Assembly (NCBI GenBank): GCA_005786915.1
Contig: SYCM01000051.1
Coordinates: 1-6,224, forward strand
Direction of reading: 5' to 3'
Source: Bacteroidota bacterium
Lineage (GTDB): Bacteria > Bacteroidota > Bacteroidia > Flavobacteriales > Schleiferiaceae
Length of the DNA: 6,224 nt
In this document: piece by piece, positions 1 through 5,048 of the stretch
Position numbering within the stretch: the stretch's first letter is position 1
How the letters are laid out: every line of letters starts with the position of its first letter
Notes under the pieces: model-generated
What the model saw: only the letters and a program-made list of their open reading frames with translations
The model's database searches: none
Told to the model about the DNA's origin: nothing
Made by a program: the position numbers and the translations under genes

Positions 1-1
1 C

Positions 2-121
2 GCGGGCTACTTAGAGGGCGGAATCCTTACGTCGATTCTGGTGTTTGCGGTTACCCTGTGGGCCGCGTGGGGCCTCACCGAAACCTTCGGTCGGGACCTC
101 GATTTTGTCGAGCGCGACTAG
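2..121 (+). CDS. C-terminal end of a probable MFS transporter (partial)
   Basis: Reading from base 2 gives 39 residues ending in TAG at 119-121; the start lies left of the window. The visible part is one hydrophobic helix (residues about 8-24, ILTSILVFAVTLWAAW) followed by a short charged tail, ETFGRDLDFVERD. A last membrane helix followed by an ETFGKDLD-type tail resembles Bacteroidota major facilitator superfamily permeases, which is recalled family knowledge, not a search result. The substrate cannot be judged. The gene converges on the lipoprotein gene, and the two stop codons overlap. It could be another type of polytopic membrane protein. That a coding region ends here is more secure than the family name. 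Confidence 0.5.
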   Translation, partial: AGYLEGGILTSILVFAVTLWAAWGLTETFGRDLDFVERD

Positions 122-540
122 CGCTTTTTCTTGACCGCGGGTGCCGGAAGATTAACGAGCAGTTCGCTGAGGGAGTCAGCTCGGCGCTCCGCAGCGAGTT
201 TCGCGCGCTCGGCCGCCAAGCGTTCGAGGCGCCACACGTCGCGCTGGGTGGCGTTTCGCAGCACGCGGTCCTGAAGGGAATCCGCGCGCAGCTGGGCCAA
301 CTTCAGCTCTCGGGCACTGCGTTCGAGCTCCTGAGCCAATTCGAGCGAGGCCTGTTCCGACTGGGCGCCCCAACGCTCTACCGCGGCCAGGCTGTCGCGC
401 ACGGCCACGAGGCGCAGCTCGGCGGTTGCGCTGTCTTGGCGAAGGCGCTGGACGACCGCAGACTGGGCGTCGACCACCTTCTGGGGTACGCCACAGGCCG
501 CAATAACGGCGGCCATTCCGAGGAGCATCAGGCTTCGCAC
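118..540 (-). CDS. Small coiled-coil lipoprotein of unknown function
   Basis: This encodes a 140-residue protein. The N-terminus is a lipoprotein signal peptide: Arg2, a hydrophobic stretch at about 3-15, and a lipobox I-A-A-C with the lipidated Cys at residue 16. Gly follows the Cys, so sorting to the outer membrane is plausible. Residues about 22-130 are rich in Ala, Leu, Arg, Glu and Gln with regular hydrophobic spacing, which suggests a long helix or coiled coil. The tail is basic (KKKR). The first possible start is GTG at 538-540, because an in-frame stop lies at 544-546. The ATG at 526-528 (residue 5) is an alternative that would lose Arg2. I recognise no family. The protein may be a periplasmic spacer or envelope protein, but nothing here fixes a role. 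The GC-rich region also opens other frames; the lipobox argues for this one. Confidence 0.68.
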   Translation of the reverse strand: MRSLMLLGMAAVIAACGVPQKVVDAQSAVVQRLRQDSATAELRLVAVRDSLAAVERWGAQSEQASLELAQELERSARELKLAQLRADSLQDRVLRNATQRDVWRLERLAAERAKLAAERRADSLSELLVNLPAPAVKKKR

Positions 541-574
541 GGCCTAAAGGTAGCGCACATCGTACCTTCGCTCC
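541..574. promoter_or_regulatory. Divergent intergenic region with a 6-bp inverted repeat
   Basis: Only 34 bp separate the minus-strand lipoprotein start from the mnmH ATG, so both promoters must lie here or inside the flanking genes. AAGGTA (547-552) and TACCTT (563-568) form a perfect inverted repeat with a 10-bp spacer. Each arm belongs to an 8-mer matching 7 of 8 positions of the Bacteroidota -7 box TAnnTTTG: TACCTTCG (563-570) on the plus strand and TACCTTTA (552 to 545) on the minus strand. No convincing -33 TTTG is placed for either, and both boxes lie only about 4 bp from the annotated starts. The promoter reading is therefore tentative. Confidence 0.3.
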
Positions 575-1549
575 ATGCCCCTCATCGACGTACGAAGCCC
601 TGCAGAATATGCCCAAGGCCACGCTCCTGCGGCCGCCTCGGTACCCCTGTTTTCTGACGCGGAACGGGCCGAAATTGGAACGGTATACAAGCAGCAGTCG
701 CCCGCCAAAGCGGTGCGCTTAGGGCTCAAGTACGCCGGGCTGCGCATGGCTGACTTGGTGGCTGAAGTGGACGCCCTCGCGAAGCGGGACCCGAGTCCGC
801 TCGAAGTGTACTGCTGGCGCGGCGGACAACGAAGCGGGTCGGTGGCCTGGCTGCTCCGCACGGCCGGCTACGACGTCAGCCTCTGGGATGGGGGCTACAA
901 GGCCTACCGCGGGCGGGTGCTCGAGTCCTGGGCTGCGGACCGGCCCTACGTCGTGCTGGCGGGCCTCACCGGATCGGGCAAGACCGAAGTGCTGCGCGCG
1001 CTCCACGAGCTCGGAGGTCCCGTGCTCGACCTCGAAGGCTTGGCCCACCACAAGGGGTCTGCGTTTGGGCAAATTGGCGAGCTGCCCCAACCCACCAACG
1101 AACAGTTCGAGAACGAAGGAGCCGTGCGCCTTGCGGAGCTTGAAGGCGAAGCCCGCATCTGGATCGAAGACGAATCGCGCTCCATTGGGCGCATTTGGCT
1201 GCAGCAGAGCTTTTTTGCGCGCAAAAAGTCCGCGCCCGTGGTCCTGCTCGAGCGGAGCCTGGACGAGCGAATCGACCGGCTGGTCGCGGCCTACGGCCAA
1301 GCCTCCCGCGCGGAACTGTCCGAAACGTTTATGCGCATCGCCAAGCGTTTAGGCGACCAAAACGCCCGGTCCGCCGTAGACCACGTGCAGCAAGGCAATT
1401 TGGCAGACGCCGCCCGAATCGCACTGCACTACTACGACCGCACCTACGCCGAAAGCGTGGCCTCCCGCACCGAAACGATAACCGCCCGCTTGGACGGCAG
1501 CGGCAAGAGCGACGCCGAAGTCGCCCGTGAACTCCGATCCCTACCATGA
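575..1549 (+). CDS. mnmH: tRNA 2-selenouridine synthase (MnmH/SelU/YbbB)
   Basis: This 324-residue cytoplasmic enzyme replaces sulfur by selenium in 2-thiouridine at the wobble position of tRNAs for Lys, Glu and Gln. In the characterised family it acts through a geranylated intermediate and uses selenophosphate. The N-terminal rhodanese domain (residues about 1-115) begins with LIDVRSPAEY and carries the family active-site loop YCWRGGQRS, with the presumed catalytic Cys80. A P-loop domain follows, with Walker A GLTGSGKT at 130-137. This rhodanese plus P-loop architecture is diagnostic. The start is fixed closely by an in-frame stop at 551-553. The protein starts almost directly at the first rhodanese strand, about 15-20 residues shorter than the E. 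coli enzyme as I recall it. Its TGA overlaps the selD ATG, so the two are co-translated and the selenium donor and user are made together. Confidence 0.95.
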   Translation: MPLIDVRSPAEYAQGHAPAAASVPLFSDAERAEIGTVYKQQSPAKAVRLGLKYAGLRMADLVAEVDALAKRDPSPLEVYCWRGGQRSGSVAWLLRTAGYDVSLWDGGYKAYRGRVLESWAADRPYVVLAGLTGSGKTEVLRALHELGGPVLDLEGLAHHKGSAFGQIGELPQPTNEQFENEGAVRLAELEGEARIWIEDESRSIGRIWLQQSFFARKKSAPVVLLERSLDERIDRLVAAYGQASRAELSETFMRIAKRLGDQNARSAVDHVQQGNLADAARIALHYYDRTYAESVASRTETITARLDGSGKSDAEVARELRSLP

Positions 1550-2589
1550 ACCTGACCGAATTCAATCCCGGGTCCGGATGCGGCTGCAAGCTCGGCCCCG
1601 AGGCCCTGCAGTGCATTTTGGGCGCCAGCGGCGTCCGCCCCAACGACCTTTGGCCGATGCTCTGGGTGGGCCACGAGCACGCCGACGACGCTGCCGTAGT
1701 TGACCTTGGCGACGGCCGCGGTCTCGTGCAAACCGTCGACTTTTTTACCCCAATCGTCGACGACCCCTACGACTTTGGCCGCATCGCGGCAACCAACGCA
1801 CTGAGCGACGTCTACGCCATGGGCGGCACGCCCCTTTCGGCGTTGGCCCTTCTGGCCTGGCCCATTGAGCGGCTTCCGGCGGCTTTGGCCGGCCGCGTGA
1901 TTGAAGGCGCGCGCGACGTGTGCCGTCAGGCAGGCATTCCGCTCGCCGGCGGACACAGTATTGACATTCCCGAACCACTTTTTGGCCTCAGCGTCAGCGG
2001 AATCGTCGACAAGGCGCACCTCAAAACCAACAACCAGGCCCAAGCCGGCGACCTGCTCTTTTTGACCAAACCCCTGGGCTTGGGCATCTTGGCCACCGCG
2101 ACCAAGCGCGGAATCGCCACCGATTCCGACCGCACTTGGGCCCTCAACACCATGCTCACCGCGAACTCCGTGGGCCCTGACCTCGCCCAAATTCCGGGGG
2201 TGCACAGCATGACCGACGTCACGGGATTTGGCTTGGCCGGACACCTGCTCGAGGTGGTCCGCGCGAGCGGCCTTCGCGCCGAAATTGAGCTCGCTAAAGT
2301 GGCCACCTACGACCCCGAACGCTTGCGCGCCCTGTACCAGCAGTTTTGCCTGCCCAACCTTACGACCACCAACTACCGGGCGATTCAAGCCGAATCAAGC
2401 TCCATGGACGGATACACGATGGCGGTGCTCTGCGACCCGCAAACCAGCGGAGGCTTGCTCGTGTTTGCCAGCGCCGAAGCGGCACCTGCAGTGCGGGAAC
2501 TGCTGGCGGCACGGGGCCTCGAGGCCGAGCCGATGGGTCGAACCGCCCCCGAAGAATCGGGAGTTCCGCGCCTTTCGGTCCTCGTTTGA
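1546..2589 (+). CDS. selD: Selenide, water dikinase (selenophosphate synthetase)
   Basis: This 347-residue enzyme makes selenophosphate from selenide and ATP, giving AMP and phosphate. The Gly-rich N-terminal loop GSGCGCK holds the catalytic Cys12 (TGC at 1579-1581) and Lys15, equivalent to Cys17 and Lys20 of E. coli SelD. Selenocysteine is not used here. Other family signatures are the early Asp pair DDA (residues about 46-48), the nucleotide-binding stretch ATNALSDVYAMGG, GGHSI, DVTGFGLAGHLLE and the C-terminal DPQTSGGLL. Length is normal for SelD. The gene overlaps mnmH by ATGA, and no selA, selB or selC is seen, so the visible use of its product is tRNA selenouridine. Its last codons contain the TTTG that looks like the -33 box of the arsR promoter. 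Confidence 0.97.
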   Translation: MNLTEFNPGSGCGCKLGPEALQCILGASGVRPNDLWPMLWVGHEHADDAAVVDLGDGRGLVQTVDFFTPIVDDPYDFGRIAATNALSDVYAMGGTPLSALALLAWPIERLPAALAGRVIEGARDVCRQAGIPLAGGHSIDIPEPLFGLSVSGIVDKAHLKTNNQAQAGDLLFLTKPLGLGILATATKRGIATDSDRTWALNTMLTANSVGPDLAQIPGVHSMTDVTGFGLAGHLLEVVRASGLRAEIELAKVATYDPERLRALYQQFCLPNLTTTNYRAIQAESSSMDGYTMAVLCDPQTSGGLLVFASAEAAPAVRELLAARGLEAEPMGRTAPEESGVPRLSVLV

Positions 2590-2616
2590 GGGAATGCTTC
2601 ATTTATCGTAATATTG
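2585..2616 (+). promoter_or_regulatory. Predicted arsR promoter, Bacteroidota type
   Basis: TTTG at 2585-2588 lies 20 nt before TAATATTG at 2609-2616. This fits the known Bacteroidota consensus of TTTG, about 19-21 nt, then TAnnTTTG, with one mismatch in the -7 box. Transcription would begin near 2621-2624, leaving a leader of about 16-19 nt before the arsR ATG at 2640. The -33 element overlaps the selD stop codon, and the -7 box lies inside the left half of the dyad operator. Confidence 0.6.
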
Positions 2617-2637
2617 CAATAAAGCAATAGAACGATA
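2604..2637. promoter_or_regulatory. 34-bp dyad: probable ArsR operator
   Basis: Two nested inverted repeats share one centre at 2620.5. The outer arms are TATCGT (2604-2609) and ACGATA (2632-2637); the inner arms are TATTGC (2612-2617) and GCAATA (2624-2629). AT-rich dyads just upstream of arsR are the usual binding sites of ArsR/SmtB repressors. The dyad covers the predicted -7 box and start site, so a bound repressor would block transcription, and arsenite binding would relieve it. As RNA the dyad could also fold, but there is no T run to suggest a terminator. Confidence 0.7.
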
Positions 2638-2639
2638 TC

Positions 2640-2960
2640 ATGGGCAGCAGCCACACCGATTCCTTTTCCCGCGAGCACCTCGCACTCGCCGACCTTTTCA
2701 AAGCCATTGGCCACCCGGCCCGCCTCGCAATCGTCCAAGCCATTGCGGCCCAGCAGGCCTGCGTGTGCGGAGAATTCGTTGAAATCACGGGCTTGTCGCA
2801 AGCCACGGTGAGCCAGCACCTCAAGGAACTCAAGTCCGCCGGCTTCATTCAGGGCCGAATCGAAGGGCCCAAGACCTGCTACTGCCTTTCGGCGTCTGCA
2901 TTGGAACTGCTCCAAGCTGCGGTCGCGCAGCTGCAACCTCTCCAGCATCCATGCTGCTAG
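2640..2960 (+). CDS. arsR: ArsR-family arsenic-responsive transcriptional repressor
   Basis: This 106-residue winged-helix repressor is expected to bind the dyad immediately upstream and to release it when As(III) binds. LADLFKAIGHPARLAIV (residues about 16-32) is the typical ArsR N-terminal helix. The helix-turn-helix is GLSQATVSQHLKELKSAGFI (51-70), with the wing following (GRIEGPKT). The metal-site motif is CVCG, with Cys41 and Cys43. The third cysteine of the E. coli ELCVCDLC motif is absent. Extra cysteines lie at 80 and 82 (CYC) and at the end (105, 106), and could complete the site. The start is the first ATG after the operator. The gene heads the operon and overlaps the reductase gene by 10 bp, consistent with autoregulation of the whole unit. 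The inducer is inferred from the cysteines and neighbours. Confidence 0.93.
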   Translation: MGSSHTDSFSREHLALADLFKAIGHPARLAIVQAIAAQQACVCGEFVEITGLSQATVSQHLKELKSAGFIQGRIEGPKTCYCLSASALELLQAAVAQLQPLQHPCC

Positions 2961-3493
2961 TTCCAGCCCAAGACGTGCGGACTGCGGCAGACGCCATTGC
3001 CGCGGCGCAGTCCAAGGGTCCGATTCAGCTGCTCTTTGTCTGCACGCACAACTCGCGCCGCAGCCAACTTTGCGAGGCCCTGGCCGCACACCGCTGGCGA
3101 GAAGACCCCCGAATCACCGTGCGCAGCTGCGGAACCGAGCAGACGGCCTGCCATCCCTCCACCGCCCTAGCCCTCGAGGATTTGGGGTGGAACGTGCGCG
3201 ACATGGGCCACGGGCAGTTTCAGGTGCAGCTCGACCGAACGCTGCGCGTCCTCCGCTCCAAAACCTTGGATGAGGTTCCGCGCGACCTGCCCATCGTGGC
3301 GATGATGACCTGCGCCGAAGCCGACGAGGCCTGTCCCGCCATCGTTGGCGCCGTTGCGCGGATTCCCTGGCGCTACCCCGACCCCAAAATCGCCGACGGG
3401 ACGCCCGAGTCCCGCGCCACGTACCGCGCGGTGGCCGAAGCCATAGCCCGGGACCTCGACGCCTTGCACCACCAACTCCAGCAATCCCCATGA
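2951..3493 (+). CDS. arsC: Arsenate reductase, LMW-phosphatase fold (thioredoxin-type)
   Basis: This 180-residue cytoplasmic enzyme should reduce arsenate to arsenite for export. The phosphatase loop CTHNSRRS gives the CX5R motif with nucleophile Cys31 and Arg37. CAEADEACP supplies Cys121 and Cys128, seven apart as in the Cys82/Cys89 redox pair of S. aureus pI258 ArsC, so the complete cysteine relay is present. An Asp-Pro at 144-145 (YPDPKIADGTPE) matches the catalytic Asp region. The nucleophile is about 21 residues further in than in the classical ArsC. Bacteroidota members often have such an N-terminal extension, and no Met lies between residue 1 and Cys31. It overlaps arsR by 10 bp and the exporter gene by ATGA. 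It might be annotated as a protein-tyrosine phosphatase, but the cysteine pair and operon favour arsenate. It is unrelated to the glutaredoxin-type E. coli ArsC. Confidence 0.88.
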   Translation: MLLVPAQDVRTAADAIAAAQSKGPIQLLFVCTHNSRRSQLCEALAAHRWREDPRITVRSCGTEQTACHPSTALALEDLGWNVRDMGHGQFQVQLDRTLRVLRSKTLDEVPRDLPIVAMMTCAEADEACPAIVGAVARIPWRYPDPKIADGTPESRATYRAVAEAIARDLDALHHQLQQSP

Positions 3494-4503
3494 AGTTTCT
3501 CGACAAGTACCTCACCCTCTGGATTTTCGCAGCCATGGCGCTCGGAGTCGCGCTCGGCGCCTTGACCGAAGTGGAAGCCTACCTCGACACGGAACCCGGC
3601 CGCGTGCACCCTGGTCTCGCGTTGGGATTGATTGCGATGATGCTTCCGCCCCTGGCCAAAGTCAACCTGCGTGAACTCCCCAAAGTCTTTGCCCGCACCA
3701 AGCTCTTGACTACTTCCCTCCTGCTCAACTGGGCAATCGGACCGCTCTTCATGTTCGCCTTGGCCTGGATTTTTGTCCGCGACCAACCCGCCTACTTCAA
3801 CGGACTCATACTCATCGGATTGGCCCGATGCATTGCCATGGTTGTGGTGTGGAACGACCTCGCCTGCGGCAACCGCGAGTACGCCGCCGGGCTCGTGGGC
3901 CTCAACAGCCTCTTTCAAATACTCTTTTACGCCGCCTACGCGGGCTTCTTTCTCAATGTGATTCCGGCATGGCTTGGAATGGCCGAGCAATCGATTCACC
4001 TCGACTCTGGACTGGTGGCCGAAAGTGTGCTGATCTACCTCGGAATCCCGTTCGCCCTCGGCCAACTGCTGCGCTGGGGGAGCATTCGGGCGCGCGGAGA
4101 ACGCTGGTTTACAGAGGTTTTGGCCCCGCGCATCTCCCCGGTGACCCTGTTCGCGCTGCTGGGCACCATCGTGCTCATGTTTTCGCTCAAAGGCGACCAG
4201 GTACTCGCGCTGCCTTGGGATGTGCTGCGCCTCGCGGTTCCGCTCGCCATCTACTTTGCCGGCATGTTTGCATTCACCTTTTGGCTGGCCAAGCGCCAGG
4301 GCGCCGACTACCCGACCACGGCCGCGCTTTCGTTTACTTCGGCCGGAAACAACTTCGAACTGGCCATCGCCGTATCCATCGCCAGCTTTGGCTTGGGCTC
4401 GGGCGAAGCCTTTGCCGGCGTAATCGGACCGCTCATCGAGGTGCCGGCGCTCATTCTGTTGGTCGGAGTGGCCCTGAGGGCACGCCGGCGCTTCGTAGCT
4501 TAG
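3490..4503 (+). CDS. acr3: ACR3-family arsenite efflux permease
   Basis: This 337-residue inner-membrane protein, with about ten predicted hydrophobic segments, exports As(III) produced by the upstream reductase. Its length is normal for bacterial ACR3. The signature GLARCIAMVVVWNDLACG (residues about 110-127) contains Cys114, the counterpart of the essential Cys129 of C. glutamicum Acr3, plus Cys126. FTSAGNNFELAIAV (282-295) contains Glu289, the counterpart of the conserved Glu305. The start MKFLDKYLTLWIF is typical and overlaps the arsC stop by ATGA, indicating translational coupling. ACR3 belongs to the bile/arsenite/riboflavin transporter superfamily and is unrelated to the ArsB antiporter. 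The gene is often labelled arsB in annotations. The OsmC-family gene follows after 4 bp. Confidence 0.96.
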   Translation: MKFLDKYLTLWIFAAMALGVALGALTEVEAYLDTEPGRVHPGLALGLIAMMLPPLAKVNLRELPKVFARTKLLTTSLLLNWAIGPLFMFALAWIFVRDQPAYFNGLILIGLARCIAMVVVWNDLACGNREYAAGLVGLNSLFQILFYAAYAGFFLNVIPAWLGMAEQSIHLDSGLVAESVLIYLGIPFALGQLLRWGSIRARGERWFTEVLAPRISPVTLFALLGTIVLMFSLKGDQVLALPWDVLRLAVPLAIYFAGMFAFTFWLAKRQGADYPTTAALSFTSAGNNFELAIAVSIASFGLGSGEAFAGVIGPLIEVPALILLVGVALRARRRFVA

Positions 4504-4507
4504 CTTC

Positions 4508-4924
4508 ATGGGAGCCTTTCACACCACCTACCTCGGAAGCCTGCGCTGCGAAAACCTTCACGAGCAGTCGGGAACGCGCATTCTCACCGACGCACCCACC
4601 GACAACCACGGTATGGGATCGGCCTATTCGCCTACCGACCTGTGCGCACTGAGCCTCACCACGTGCATCCTCACGTCCATGGGGCTGTATGCCCAGTCCA
4701 AAAACCTAAGCCTCCTCGCAGCCGAGGCCCGTACGGTCAAGCACATGGCCAGCGACCCCCGGCGGATTGGACGTATCGAGGTACACTTAAGCATTACTGT
4801 GCCCCAAAGCATGAGCGACCGCGACCGCGAAGGACTGATTCGGGTGGCCCACACCTGCCCCGTGGCCCGAAGCCTGCATCCCGACATCGCTCAGGAGGTG
4901 CATTTTGCGTGGTCGGAGCGTTGA
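4508..4924 (+). CDS. OsmC-family protein (putative thiol peroxidase)
   Basis: This 138-residue cytoplasmic protein belongs to the OsmC/Ohr fold family, many members of which reduce organic or inorganic hydroperoxides with two cysteines. The two family motifs are present: YSPTDLCALSLTTCILTSMG with the presumed peroxidatic Cys53, and HTCPVARSLHPDI with Cys117. An extra Cys46 precedes the first. The spacing resembles YhfA/OsmC-like members more than classical Ohr. The ATG lies 4 bp after the acr3 stop, and there is no separate promoter, so it is probably the last gene of the ars operon. A role in coping with oxidative stress or thiol damage caused by arsenic is an inference from position; the substrate is not known. 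Confidence 0.88.
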   Translation: MGAFHTTYLGSLRCENLHEQSGTRILTDAPTDNHGMGSAYSPTDLCALSLTTCILTSMGLYAQSKNLSLLAAEARTVKHMASDPRRIGRIEVHLSITVPQSMSDRDREGLIRVAHTCPVARSLHPDIAQEVHFAWSER

Positions 4925-4938
4925 CCCTTTAAAAAGGG
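4925..4938 (+). terminator. Possible weak terminator hairpin after the ars operon
   Basis: CCCTTTAAAAAGGG directly follows the OsmC-family stop codon. It can fold as CCCTT (4925-4929), a TAAA loop (4930-4933) and AAGGG (4934-4938), or with a longer stem and tighter loop. No T run follows on the plus strand, so intrinsic termination would be weak. Position is the main support. Confidence 0.25.
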
Positions 4939-5048
4939 CCGTTCGCTCAAACTTATTAACAATTTACGGAGGCTTTTGCGCCTTTGTAGCCGTTCTAGAT
5001 TAGATTAGACGCTTCATTTACGTCTAAAATCGCCTAACACAACTACTC
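4939..5048 (+). promoter_or_regulatory. Upstream region of the secreted-protein gene: possible promoter and stem-loops
   Basis: The region before the ATG at 5049 is AT-richer than the operon. A possible -33 TTTG (4975-4978) precedes TAGATTAG boxes at 4996-5003 and 5001-5008, each matching TAnnTTTG at 7 of 8 positions; the spacings of 17 and 22 nt are off the usual 19-21. The boxes come from a tandem TAGAT repeat (4996-5009). A perfect 7-bp inverted repeat, TTAGACG (5005-5011) and CGTCTAA (5021-5027), lies about 21 nt before the start. A second stem with G-U pairs can form at 4966-4973 with 4980-4987. Function is not established. Confidence 0.35.

Noticed and set aside
58..657. Plus-strand open frame (199 codons) opposite the lipoprotein gene
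   Set aside because: It has no recognisable motif and would overlap the MFS-like gene end and the MnmH start. The opposite strand encodes a lipobox and a coiled coil.
1579..1587. Possible selenocysteine codon in the SelD active site
   Set aside because: Both positions read TGC (Cys12 and Cys14); there is no in-frame TGA, so this is a cysteine-type SelD.
1444..2388. Minus-strand open frame (314 codons) across selD
   Set aside because: It lies opposite a selD with all family motifs; its own translation shows no motif or signal, and it runs through the mnmH-selD junction.
2604..2637. The dyad after selD read as an intrinsic terminator
   Set aside because: The arms are AT-rich and interrupted, no T run follows, and the position over the arsR -7 box fits an operator better.
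3373..4509. Long open frame on the minus strand (378 codons) across acr3
   Set aside because: It is antisense to a clear ACR3 transporter. The translation is rich in Gly, Glu, His and Arg with no recognisable domain, as expected from the reverse frame of a gene with C/G-biased third positions.
3828..4652. Plus-strand open frame (274 codons) in another frame of acr3 running into the OsmC-family gene
   Set aside because: It is Arg/Pro/His-rich with no family features and would overlap two well-supported genes.
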